From positions 1 to 64,000 of the forward strand of contig SVDY01000005.1 of the NCBI GenBank assembly GCA_015057665.1: a stretch of DNA of 64,000 nucleotides, given 5' to 3'. This document shows positions 20,655 to 28,923 of the stretch, one piece after another (the stretch's first letter is position 1; every line of letters begins with the position of its first letter). The notes below the pieces were generated by a model that was not told the DNA's origin, ran no database searches, and worked only from the letters and a program-made list of their open reading frames with translations. Both the position numbers and the translations under genes were made by a program. Source of the DNA: Lachnospiraceae bacterium. Lineage in GTDB: Bacteria > Bacillota > Clostridia > Lachnospirales > Lachnospiraceae.

Positions 20655-21335
20655 TTAATCCTGATAAAAATATCCTTTACCCCACTTTGTATGAACGTAT
20701 TTTGGATTTTCAGGGTTAGGTTCTATCTTTTCGCGCAGACGTCTGATATGTACGTCTACTTTACGTTCCTGATCTGCACTGGTAGAATCTGTTCCCCAAA
20801 TCAGCTTAAGCAGATCTTTTCTGCTGTAAACTGTCTTCGGATTATGAACGAAAAGATCAATTAAGTCAAACTCCTTGGCAGTAAGGTCAACTTCTTTATC
20901 CCCTATATATACACTACGATTCGCCCTGTCAATATTGATACCGGAAGTCTTCTTCGTTTCAACACTCTTTTTCACACTTCTTCTCATAATTGCCTTCATG
21001 CGGGCTTTTACTTCCATAATATTAAATGGTTTCGTAATATAATCATCTGCACCATATTCCAAACCGAGAATCTTATCCATATCATCTCCTTTGGCGGTCA
21101 GCATAATAATCGGCACATTGGAAAATTCACGAATCTCCTGACACACTTCAAAACCACTCAGTTTTGGAAGCATCACATCAAGAAATATCATATCGTATTC
21201 ATTGTCTCTCGCAAGTGCAAGAGCTTCCTCTCCATCATATGCACAATCCACTTCTATGTCATCATGTTCCAGACTTATGCGAAGTCCTTTCACGATTAAT
21301 TTTTCGTCATCAACAATAAGCACTCTTTTTCCCAT
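20655..21335 (-). CDS. OmpR-family response regulator
   Basis: 226 residues. The receiver domain has D9/D10 and the phosphorylation site D53 in FLDVMLP, with LTAKG following. The C-terminal winged helix is of the OmpR/PhoB type (VDLTAKEFDLIDLFVHN... DVHIRRLREKIE). The start was chosen at the ATG after GGAGG; a form four residues longer is unsupported. It forms an operon with the kinase and the GerMN gene, and comEA lies just upstream. Confidence 0.94.
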   Translation of the reverse strand: MGKRVLIVDDEKLIVKGLRISLEHDDIEVDCAYDGEEALALARDNEYDMIFLDVMLPKLSGFEVCQEIREFSNVPIIMLTAKGDDMDKILGLEYGADDYITKPFNIMEVKARMKAIMRRSVKKSVETKKTSGINIDRANRSVYIGDKEVDLTAKEFDLIDLFVHNPKTVYSRKDLLKLIWGTDSTSADQERKVDVHIRRLREKIEPNPENPKYVHTKWGKGYFYQD

Positions 21336-21356
21336 ATCCGCCTCCAAATCGCTTAC

Positions 21357-21986
21357 TTAAACTTTAATAAAATCTTTAATCTGTTCAAAGATTCCCTCCT
21401 TAATTCCTTCTGCCTCCAGCAGCTCCTCTATGGTCTGAAAACTGCCTTTCTTATCGCGAAGCTTAAGTATGGATTCTGCCCGCTTCTGTCCAATACCGGG
21501 AAGCGTCATCAACTCATTCAAAGTCGCCCTGTTTACGTTAATCTTTTGATCTGTTTGACTTTGATCCTGATTGGTTTCGTTCTTTTGTTCTTCTTTTGAT
21601 AAAATATAAATCTTTCCTTCATCGGAAAGTGTTAAAGCAAGATTAACAGAATCTCTGTCTGCTGTTTCTGTAAACCCACCGGCTGCTTCCACTGCATCAA
21701 ACACACGGCTTCCTTCCGGAAAAGAATATACCCCGGGATTCTTGACCTGACCGCAGATATGAACCCAGATCAATTCATCCTCCGAATGATTGATATCTGC
21801 AGATAAATCTGACTTATCGGAAACATTTGACTTATCTGAAACATCTGAAACGTCTGAAATCTTTATACCGGCATACTCGGCATCCGTCTGTTCAATCAAT
21901 TCTCCTCCGGGAGACAAACTGCATCCTGTAAAAAAAATCAAAAGAAAAAGAAGAACGAATCTTCCTTTGTTTCTGCTATGTGTCAT
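21357..21986 (-). CDS. comEA: ComEA-family DNA-binding protein (lipoprotein form)
   Basis: 209 residues from an ATG after AGAGGTG. A lipoprotein signal peptide ends at FFTGC. Next comes a low-complexity linker rich in Ser-Asp-Val/Lys (DVSDVSDKS type). An SLBB domain follows (VHICGQVKNPGVYSF), then two helix-hairpin-helix motifs at the C-terminus (INVNRATLNELMTLPGIGQKRA) that bind double-stranded DNA at the cell surface during transformation. Lipid anchoring instead of the usual membrane segment is slightly unusual. It lies 21 bp upstream of the response regulator gene. Confidence 0.93.
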   Translation of the reverse strand: MTHSRNKGRFVLLFLLIFFTGCSLSPGGELIEQTDAEYAGIKISDVSDVSDKSNVSDKSDLSADINHSEDELIWVHICGQVKNPGVYSFPEGSRVFDAVEAAGGFTETADRDSVNLALTLSDEGKIYILSKEEQKNETNQDQSQTDQKINVNRATLNELMTLPGIGQKRAESILKLRDKKGSFQTIEELLEAEGIKEGIFEQIKDFIKV

Positions 21987-22122
21987 TCTATTCACCTCTA
22001 TAAACGACACATTTCTTATTTCTTTGTGAAGATAGTTCTATTCTATCGAACTTTATTTTTAAATACAAGCACTTTTTGTACTGTAAAACTTACAAATTTA
22101 TTACGAACTTTACATAATTTTT

Positions 22123-22560
22123 TTACTCCCATTGAAAGACAAGGATACCGGCAACGGCTATTGCCGCTCCTATGATTTTTCTCCATAAAAATGGACTTTT
22201 CTCTATTCCGAACAGACCGAAGAGTTCTATCAGGTAGGCAACTAAAATCTGTGACGTTACAATAAACAGTGCTGCTTTCCCAGGACCCATGGCTGACATG
22301 GCAAGAATAACTGTAAGAGTGATAAAAGCACCAAGAACTCCTCCAAGAAGCATGTATTTTCTGTCCACCTGTAACAGATCCAAAAATCTATGATTTCCTT
22401 TCTCGTAAAAAAACCAAATTCCAAGACACAATAAAAATCCTGTAAATTGAACAAAGGTATTTGTTACCCATTGCCCGCTTGTTTTGGATACTTCTGTATT
22501 GAACACGCCTTGTATACTCATCAACGCACCGGACAGTACCGCAATTATCATACCAAACAT
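22123..22560 (-). CDS. DMT-superfamily small transporter (DUF606/YdcZ type)
   Basis: 145 residues with about five hydrophobic segments. The start MFGMIIAVLSGALMSIQGVFN, the centre GPGKAALFIVTSQILVAYLIE and the end IIGAAIAVAGILVFQW fit the DUF606 half-size drug/metabolite transporter family. Two such halves usually pair; no second copy is adjacent, so it may work as a homodimer. Substrate unknown. A long palindrome covers its promoter and ribosome binding site region. Confidence 0.8.
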   Translation of the reverse strand: MFGMIIAVLSGALMSIQGVFNTEVSKTSGQWVTNTFVQFTGFLLCLGIWFFYEKGNHRFLDLLQVDRKYMLLGGVLGAFITLTVILAMSAMGPGKAALFIVTSQILVAYLIELFGLFGIEKSPFLWRKIIGAAIAVAGILVFQWE

Positions 22561-22567
22561 AAAACAA

Positions 22568-22613
22568 CCCTCATACTATAATAATTTCATTTACTATAAT
22601 TATAGTATGAGGG
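22568..22613 (-). promoter_or_regulatory. 15-bp inverted repeat over the leader of the DMT gene
   Basis: CCCTCATACTATAAT (22568-22582) and ATTATAGTATGAGGG (22599-22613) are perfect complements around a 16-base loop. On the transcribed (minus) strand the downstream arm contains GAGGG, the likely Shine-Dalgarno of the DMT gene eight bases before its ATG, so the hairpin would hide it. The arms also contain TATAAT. Operator or translation-control hairpin. Confidence 0.65.
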
Positions 22614-22660
22614 CAATGTCTCAATTATATACGATTTTCTTCTAAATTATTTTCTTTAAA

Positions 22661-23848
22661 TTAAGCCATAACCTCTTCGATAACAGAAGATAAAATGGCT
22701 GTCATTTCATCCACATGTTCTTTTTCAATAACTAAAGGAGGAATGAAACGAAGTGTATTGGCACCTGCAGAAATAATCACAAGTCCTTTTTCCAATGCTT
22801 TCTTTACAATGGAACTAACAGGCCCATGGAATTCAAGTCCCTGCATGAGACCGATCCCTCTGTGTTCTTTAATGCAGGCATATTTGTCTGCAAGTTTTTC
22901 TAATTCATCGTAAAGATATGCACCGATTTCATTTACATGGTCAACAATATTCAGTTCGTCATAAAGATCATATACAACAGATACAGCAGCTGTGGCAAAT
23001 GGATTGCCTCCATAAGTTGTACCGTGATCACCCGGAACAAGAACATCGGAAACTTTGGAAGATGTTACAAAAGCACCTACAGGCACTCCACAGCCGAGAG
23101 CTTTTGCAAGAGCCATAACATCCGGTTTCACACCGTAGAGTTCATGGGCATACATAGCACCACAGCGTCCCATGCCGCACTGTACTTCATCAAAAATGAG
23201 AACTATATCTTTCTCATCGCAAAGTCTTCTAAGACCTTCTAAAAATTCTTTGTCACCAGGATAAATCCCGCCTTCACCCTGAACTACTTCACAGATAATA
23301 CCGCAGGTCTTGTCATTTACTTTAGAAATCACATCTTCCAGATCATTAAAATTGGCAAATACAGCTCTGCATCCTTCCGGCACGAAACCTTCCTGATATT
23401 TCTCGTTACCGGTTACCGAAAGAGCCCCCTGGCTTCTTCCATGAAAAGAGTGATACATGGCGATGAATTCATAATCTTCCCTCTTTTCTTTTTTATAAGC
23501 GTATTTTCTGGCAACTTTTAATGCTCCTTCAATGGCTTCTGTTCCACTATTTGTAAAAAATACTCTTCCCATTCCCGTGGTATTCACAATCTTAGTCGCC
23601 GCATTAATAGCCGGCACATTGTAATAAAGATTAGAGGTATGTAAAATCTTATCAATCTGGTCTTTTAACGCCTGTTTATAAGTTTCATTGCCGTAACCTA
23701 AAGCAAATACAGCAATACCTGCTGCAAAATCCAGATATTTCTTCCCTTCGATATCATAAAGATAAACGCCTTCCCCTTTTTCAAATACCACAGGAAAACG
23801 ATTATATGTTTTCATAAGGACCTGATCGGCCTGTTTCATGTAATCCAT
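22661..23848 (-). CDS. argD: acetylornithine aminotransferase
   Basis: Class III PLP aminotransferase, 395 residues, converting N-acetylglutamate semialdehyde to N-acetylornithine. The PLP lysine lies in ALAKALGCGVPVGAF, and IFDEVQCGMGRCG is the conserved aspartate motif. The start ATG follows AGAGGAG. It is the fourth and last gene of the argCJBD operon. The context separates it from the closely related ornithine and GABA aminotransferases. Confidence 0.95.
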   Translation of the reverse strand: MDYMKQADQVLMKTYNRFPVVFEKGEGVYLYDIEGKKYLDFAAGIAVFALGYGNETYKQALKDQIDKILHTSNLYYNVPAINAATKIVNTTGMGRVFFTNSGTEAIEGALKVARKYAYKKEKREDYEFIAMYHSFHGRSQGALSVTGNEKYQEGFVPEGCRAVFANFNDLEDVISKVNDKTCGIICEVVQGEGGIYPGDKEFLEGLRRLCDEKDIVLIFDEVQCGMGRCGAMYAHELYGVKPDVMALAKALGCGVPVGAFVTSSKVSDVLVPGDHGTTYGGNPFATAAVSVVYDLYDELNIVDHVNEIGAYLYDELEKLADKYACIKEHRGIGLMQGLEFHGPVSSIVKKALEKGLVIISAGANTLRFIPPLVIEKEHVDEMTAILSSVIEEVMA

Positions 23849-23920
23849 GGTGTCTCTCCTCTTGGAATCATCGATCCCTTTTGTCTAACTTTAATCTAAT
23901 TTAATTCATGTGCTGCAGAA

Positions 23921-24841
23921 CTAAAACAAAGGTTCTTTTAGAATAGCGGTTCCGATACCTTTCGCTGTAAAGAACTCAAGAAGCAGACAGTGTGCCATTC
24001 TTCCATCCAGAATATGTACTCTGGAAACACCTTCTTCAATCGCCTCAATACAGTTGGTAAGTTTTGGAAGCATGCCTCCGCCAACAATGCCATCTTCAAT
24101 AAATGCTCTTGCCTGATCTAAGTCCATCTCTGAGATAAGAGTATCTTTGTCAGCCGGATCAATAAAAATACCTTCGATATCAGTCAGGAATACGAGTTTC
24201 TCCGCATTCATGCTTTTAGCAATGCCGCATGCAGCATCATCTGCATTGATATTATATGTTTCTCCCTTTTCATCTACACCGATCGGAGCAATAACAGGAA
24301 TAAAATCGTCATCCATAAGTGTTTCCAGAAGCTTTGTATTTACTTCTTTAATATTACCTACGTAACCGATATCCTTTCCACCTGCAAGTTTCTTCTCTAC
24401 ACGTAGCATACTGCAGTCTTTACCGCAAAGACCTACAGCCCGTACGCCCAGTTCTTCCATCATACCGACTAAACCTTTATTTACTTTGTATAAAACCATC
24501 TCGGCAATCTCCATAGTGTCTTTGTCAGTCACACGGAGACCATTGACAAACTGGGGTTCCTTACCTGTTAAACGTACCCATTTGTTGATTTCTTTCCCAC
24601 CGCCATGAACAATGATCGGTTTCATACCGATTAATTTAAGAAGAGCCACGTCCTTGATTACATTATGTTTTAATGTATCGTCAAGCATGGCACTGCCGCC
24701 GTATTTTACAACAATCACACTGCCGCGGAATCTTTGGATATATGGAAGTGCTTCTAATAATGTGCTGGCTTTCACCATATCGATATCGATATTCGCTTCT
24801 TTCATCTGTTTGAAAACATCGTCTTTCTTTTTTTCTGTCAT
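23921..24841 (-). CDS. argB: acetylglutamate kinase
   Basis: Amino acid kinase family enzyme that phosphorylates N-acetylglutamate, the second step of arginine synthesis. VVKYGGSAM binds phosphate; [11 protein letters not shown] and the C-terminal GGGMLPKL... [13 protein letters not shown] motifs fit ArgB. An N-terminal helix before the kinase core (residues 1-25) is typical of hexameric, arginine-inhibited ArgB. The start was set at the ATG after AGAGGTGG, giving 306 residues. Confidence 0.96.
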   Translation of the reverse strand: MTEKKKDDVFKQMKEANIDIDMVKASTLLEALPYIQRFRGSVIVVKYGGSAMLDDTLKHNVIKDVALLKLIGMKPIIVHGGGKEINKWVRLTGKEPQFVNGLRVTDKDTMEIAEMVLYKVNKGLVGMMEELGVRAVGLCGKDCSMLRVEKKLAGGKDIGYVGNIKEVNTKLLETLMDDDFIPVIAPIGVDEKGETYNINADDAACGIAKSMNAEKLVFLTDIEGIFIDPADKDTLISEMDLDQARAFIEDGIVGGGMLPKLTNCIEAIEEGVSRVHILDGRMAHCLLLEFFTAKGIGTAILKEPLF

Positions 24842-24914
24842 CGTTTGCCACCTCTGCCTAGTCATTTTTTCTTAAATTGCAAGCCCTTATAAAGGATCTG
24901 ACAAAGAAATCTTT

Positions 24915-26144
24915 TTATGAACGATAATCCGCATTAATACTTACATATTCGTATGTAAGGTCACATCCCCATGCTGTAGCTTCATATTCACCATCATGCA
25001 CATTCACTTCACATCTTACAGGGTTTGCAGATAAAATCTCAGTTGCCAGTTCTTCACTGTAATCTGTTGCAATACCGTCTTTTACAAGCTGAAGAGTTCC
25101 TGCCTCGCTTTCAAGAGAAATATCAACCTTTTCAGGATCAAAATTTACACCAGAGTAACCCATAGCACAGATAATACGTCCCCAGTTTGCATCTTTGCCA
25201 AATACAGCAGCCTTTGTAAGGGAAGATGTTACAACGGATTTGGCAAGTGTTTTTGCTTCCTCTTTGGAAGCCGCACCATAAGCTGTTACCTCAAATAATC
25301 TGGTACATCCTTCTCCGTCACCGGCAATCTGCTTGGAAAGGCTTTCGCAAATATAAGTTAAGGCTTCTTTGAAAGCTTCGTAATCTTCATTCTCTTCTGC
25401 CATCATTCCATTTCCCGCCATACCGTTGGCAAGAACAAATACAGTGTCATTGGTTGATGTATCGCCGTCTACAGATACCATGTTAAAGGTATCTTCCACG
25501 ATTTCTGAAAGTGCTTTCTGAAGTAATTCCTTTGTAATAGCCGCATCTGTTGTAATAAAGCCCAGCATAGTTCCCATATTCGGATGAATCATGCCAGAAC
25601 CTTTACACATGGCACCGATTGTTACTGTCTTACCGTCAAGTTCTAAGGTAACTGCCGCCTGTTTTTTGCAGGTATCTGTTGTAAGAATGGCTTCCGCCGC
25701 ATCTTCTCCTCCTTCTATCTCTGAAGAAAGAGCTTCGGGAAGCATATTACATCCTTTTAAAATTACATCTAATGGAAGCTGCTGTCCGATCACACCTGTA
25801 GAGCAGACTAATACTTCTTCCGCTTGGATTCCCAGAGCCTTTGCAGCTTCTTCCATCGTTGCTTTTACGTTGGCAATACCCTGTGCACCGGTACAGGCAT
25901 TGGCATTGCCGCTGTTTACAACGATAGCTCTGGCCGTTTCATAATTCCCAATGGTATCTCTGTCTACAAGAACAGGGGCTGCTTTTACCACATTTCTTGT
26001 AAAAACACCTGCACTTACGGCCGGAACATCACTCAAGATCATAGCCATATCTTTATTTGTCTTATTTGGTTTCACGCCGGCACGAAGACCTGCTGCTTTA
26101 TATCCTTTGGCAGCTGTGACACCGCCGTTTATTATTGTATACAT
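24915..26144 (-). CDS. argJ: bifunctional glutamate N-acetyltransferase/N-acetylglutamate synthase ArgJ
   Basis: ArgJ recycles the acetyl group from N-acetylornithine to glutamate, and in bifunctional forms also uses acetyl-CoA. The protein is self-cleaved into two subunits before a threonine nucleophile; the site here reads PNMGTML, with Gly rather than the more usual Ala before the Thr. KGSGMIHP and the TTDA motif flank it. The start was placed at an ATG behind GAGGTG, giving 409 residues; a longer frame contains that ribosome binding site. Presence of ArgJ means the cyclic acetyl pathway, so argA is not needed. Confidence 0.96.
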   Translation of the reverse strand: MYTIINGGVTAAKGYKAAGLRAGVKPNKTNKDMAMILSDVPAVSAGVFTRNVVKAAPVLVDRDTIGNYETARAIVVNSGNANACTGAQGIANVKATMEEAAKALGIQAEEVLVCSTGVIGQQLPLDVILKGCNMLPEALSSEIEGGEDAAEAILTTDTCKKQAAVTLELDGKTVTIGAMCKGSGMIHPNMGTMLGFITTDAAITKELLQKALSEIVEDTFNMVSVDGDTSTNDTVFVLANGMAGNGMMAEENEDYEAFKEALTYICESLSKQIAGDGEGCTRLFEVTAYGAASKEEAKTLAKSVVTSSLTKAAVFGKDANWGRIICAMGYSGVNFDPEKVDISLESEAGTLQLVKDGIATDYSEELATEILSANPVRCEVNVHDGEYEATAWGCDLTYEYVSINADYRS

Positions 26145-26183
26145 AGTTTTAAACACCTCATTCATGAATTTTTAATAGGAACA

Positions 26184-27224
26184 TCATGGGAACATCGGAG
26201 GCTGCATTAATCCTTCTTTTTCATCCAGGCCGAACATAAGATTCATATTCTGAACCGCCTGGCCTGCGGCACCTTTTACCAGATTATCCATGGCTCCCAT
26301 CATAATGACTCTTCCTGTTCTCTTATCTACTTTAATATTCACATCCACAAAATTGCTGCCTTCTACCCAGCGTGTTTCAGGACATTCACCCTGGTTTAAT
26401 ACACGTACAAAATATTCATCTTTGTAATATTTCTTATAAATCTCTCTGATTTCTTCTTCTGTGATGTCCTTTGTCAGATTAGCATAAGCAGTAATCAGAA
26501 TTCCTCTATTCATTGGAACAAGATGAGGGGTAAAATTAAGTTTTACCTCTTTTCCTGATGCATAGGTAAGCTGTTCTTCAATCTCCGGTGTATGTCTGTG
26601 ATTTGCGACACCGTATGCTTTTATGTTCTCATTCACTTCGCAGTAAAGATTAGCTACCTTTGCACCCCTGCCCGCACCGGATGTACCGGATTTGGCATCG
26701 ATAATAATCGTATTCATATCGATAAGTCCCTCTTTCGCAAGAGGATAGATGGAAAGCGTGGAGCAGGTCGGATAACAGCCCGGATTGGCAAGAAGTCTTG
26801 CATTCTTGATATCTTCTCTGTTAATCTCACAGAGACCATATACAGCTTCTTCAATAAGCTGAGGACTCTTATGCTCAATCTTATACCATTCTTCATAGGT
26901 ATTCACATCTTTAATACGGAAATCCGCACTTAAATCTATAATCTTTGTATGAGAAAGCATTTCTTCATTTACAACGGAAGCTAAAAATCCCTGTGGTGTA
27001 GCTGTAAATATTACATCTGCTCTCTTACATAATTCTTCCATATTATCATCTAAACATCTGGCATCTACCAACTCAAACATATTACGGTATATAGATGCAT
27101 AATTCTCATCTACATAACTTCTGGATCCATACCAAACGATCTCTACTTCTTTATGTCCCATGAGAAGCCTTACAAGTTCAGCTCCCGCATAACCGGTAGA
27201 ACCTATGATACCTGCTTTAATCAT
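26184..27224 (-). CDS. argC: N-acetyl-gamma-glutamyl-phosphate reductase
   Basis: NADPH-dependent reductase of 346 residues, third step of arginine synthesis. GIIGSTGYAGAEL is the nucleotide-binding motif, NPGCYPT holds the catalytic cysteine near residue 148, and HRHTPEIEEQL fits the ArgC family. The ATG follows GAGGAGAG. First gene of argCJBD; its promoter region carries candidate ArgR boxes. Confidence 0.96.
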   Translation of the reverse strand: MIKAGIIGSTGYAGAELVRLLMGHKEVEIVWYGSRSYVDENYASIYRNMFELVDARCLDDNMEELCKRADVIFTATPQGFLASVVNEEMLSHTKIIDLSADFRIKDVNTYEEWYKIEHKSPQLIEEAVYGLCEINREDIKNARLLANPGCYPTCSTLSIYPLAKEGLIDMNTIIIDAKSGTSGAGRGAKVANLYCEVNENIKAYGVANHRHTPEIEEQLTYASGKEVKLNFTPHLVPMNRGILITAYANLTKDITEEEIREIYKKYYKDEYFVRVLNQGECPETRWVEGSNFVDVNIKVDKRTGRVIMMGAMDNLVKGAAGQAVQNMNLMFGLDEKEGLMQPPMFP

Positions 27225-27252
27225 CTCTCTCTCTCCTCTTCAAGCCGATATA

Positions 27253-27304
27253 TTTTGCATAAAGGATGAAAATTATACATATTTATGCATCTTTTATGCA
27301 TAAA
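27253..27304 (-). promoter_or_regulatory. argC operator region: ArgR-like boxes and promoter
   Basis: TTTATGCAT (27282-27290) and ATGCATAAA (27296-27304) form a perfect inverted repeat with a 5-base centre; a third TTGCATAAA lies at 27255-27263. On the minus strand TATAAT (27272-27277) is a good -10 box lying between the boxes. The pattern fits ArgR/AhrC control of arginine genes by arginine as corepressor (inference). The whole argC-argG gap of about 355 bp holds only these control sites and A/T-rich sequence. Confidence 0.6.
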
Positions 27305-27452
27305 TTTTCATCTCTAATACAATTGTCACAATTATACTCCTATTTTCTATCTAATGCAAGTAAAAATAAAATTCTAGTTTAAAGCATTTAAAATCAAGGT
27401 GCTTTTAGCGCATTAAATCAAAAAATTATTTCAAATTTCACAAAAAAAGTAC

Positions 27453-27481
27453 TTGCATAATATGCAAAATAGTTGTATATT
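27453..27481 (+). promoter_or_regulatory. argG promoter overlapped by an ArgR-like palindrome
   Basis: TTGCAT (27453-27458), 17 bases, TATATT (27476-27481). The perfect palindrome TTGCATAATATGCAA (27453-27467) covers the -35 box and shares its half-sites with the boxes in front of argC, so one repressor probably controls both directions. Confidence 0.6.
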
Positions 27482-27580
27482 AATTTTGTTGCAGTTCAAT
27501 ACACGAAACTGTTACGAGTTAAAGTCTATACTTATCGGTTTGATATTAAATATAGATGCATTTTTAAGGAGGACATAAAT

Positions 27581-28801
27581 ATGAAAGAAAAAGTAATCTT
27601 AGCTTATTCAGGAGGTCTTGATACTACTGCTATCATTCCTTGGTTAAAGGAGAACTACGACTATGAAGTAATTTGCTGCTGTATCGACGTTGGACAGGAA
27701 AGCGAACTTGACGGATTAGAAGAAAGAGCGAAATTCTCCGGAGCTGAAAAATTATATATTCTTGATGTTGTAGATGAATATGTAGATGAATATATCATGC
27801 CTTGCGTACAGTTCGGCGCTGTATACGAGAACAAATACTTACTCGGCACATCCCATGCAAGACCGCTTATCGCCAAAAAATTAGTAGAAATCGCAAGAAA
27901 AGAAAATGCAGTAGCTATCTGCCACGGTGCAACAGGTAAAGGAAATGACCAGGTACGTTTCGAATTAGGTATCAAAGCTTTAGCACCGGATCTTAAGATT
28001 ATCGCTCCTTGGAGATGTAACGATACATGGAAGATGCAGTCCCGCCAGGATGAGATTGACTACTGCCACGCACACGGCATCGATCTTCCATTCTCTGCTG
28101 ATTCCAGCTACAGCCGTGACCGTAACTTATGGCACATCAGCCACGAAGGTCTTGAACTGGAAGAGCCTGACAAAGAACCAAACTATGACCATCTTCTTGT
28201 TCTTAGCGTAACACCTGAGAAAGCTCCCGATGAAGGCGAATATGTAACACTTACATTTGAAAAAGGTGTACCTGTTGCAATCAACGGCGTACAGAAAAAA
28301 GCTTCCGATATCATCCGTGACCTTAACAAATTAGGCGGCAAACACGGCGTTGGTATCATCGACATCGTTGAAAACCGTGTGGTTGGTATGAAATCCCGCG
28401 GCGTTTATGAAACACCGGGCGGAACAATTCTTATGGAAGCACATACACAGTTAGAAGAATTAATTCTTGACCGTGATACATTATCCTTAAAGAAAGAACT
28501 TTCCAACAAATTTGCCAACTTAGTATACGAAGGCAAATGGTTTACACCTCTTCGCGCTGCCCTTCAGGCATTCGTAGAGTCCACACAGGAAAGAGTTACC
28601 GGTGAAGTTAAGATGAAACTTTACAAAGGCAACATCATCAAAGCCGGCACTACTTCCCCATATTCTCTCTACAGCGAAGCATTGGCTAGTTTCACTACAG
28701 GAGAACTTTACGATCATCACGACGCAGAAGGATTTATCAATCTCTTTGGTCTCTCCTTAAGAATGAGAGCTCTTCTCGATCTTGAAAGAGAAGGAAAATA
28801 A
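27581..28801 (+). CDS. argG: argininosuccinate synthase
   Basis: ATP-dependent ligase joining citrulline and aspartate. The PP-loop AYSGGLDTT lies at residues 8-16, [14 protein letters not shown] follows in the middle, and [11 protein letters not shown] is conserved. The start ATG stands behind AAGGAGGA, giving 406 residues; a longer open frame (from 27473) begins within the promoter and is rejected. Transcribed away from argCJBD. argH lies 2 kb downstream in the same direction, separated by two unrelated genes. Confidence 0.97.
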   Translation: MKEKVILAYSGGLDTTAIIPWLKENYDYEVICCCIDVGQESELDGLEERAKFSGAEKLYILDVVDEYVDEYIMPCVQFGAVYENKYLLGTSHARPLIAKKLVEIARKENAVAICHGATGKGNDQVRFELGIKALAPDLKIIAPWRCNDTWKMQSRQDEIDYCHAHGIDLPFSADSSYSRDRNLWHISHEGLELEEPDKEPNYDHLLVLSVTPEKAPDEGEYVTLTFEKGVPVAINGVQKKASDIIRDLNKLGGKHGVGIIDIVENRVVGMKSRGVYETPGGTILMEAHTQLEELILDRDTLSLKKELSNKFANLVYEGKWFTPLRAALQAFVESTQERVTGEVKMKLYKGNIIKAGTTSPYSLYSEALASFTTGELYDHHDAEGFINLFGLSLRMRALLDLEREGK

Positions 28802-28843
28802 GCCTGACATAGGAATAATATAAAACTATTTATATAAAATTTA

Positions 28844-28917
28844 AAAGCAGCATATGAAGCTAAAATCGCTACTCCTTTGTAGATTATAATTGATCGGTAT
28901 GTCTCATATGCTGCTTT
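28844..28917. terminator. hairpin between convergent argG and GH13-like gene
   Basis: AAAGCAGCATATGA and its exact complement (28904-28917) form a 14-bp outer stem around 46 bases that include a small inner stem (CTAC/GTAG). It sits between two converging genes and probably ends transcription from either side. Its architecture, outer stem with an inner stem, resembles the repeat elements near 34.1 and 52.7 kb, but the sequence is different. Confidence 0.6.
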
Positions 28918-28923
28918 ATCTTG

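Noticed and set aside
27473-27580. N-terminal extension of ArgG
   Set aside because: It begins in the promoter spacer, and the AAGGAGGA before the ATG at 27581 sets the true start.
28844-28917. Third copy of the nested palindromic family
   Set aside because: It has the same plan but no sequence in common beyond GCTGC, so it is kept as a hairpin terminator.
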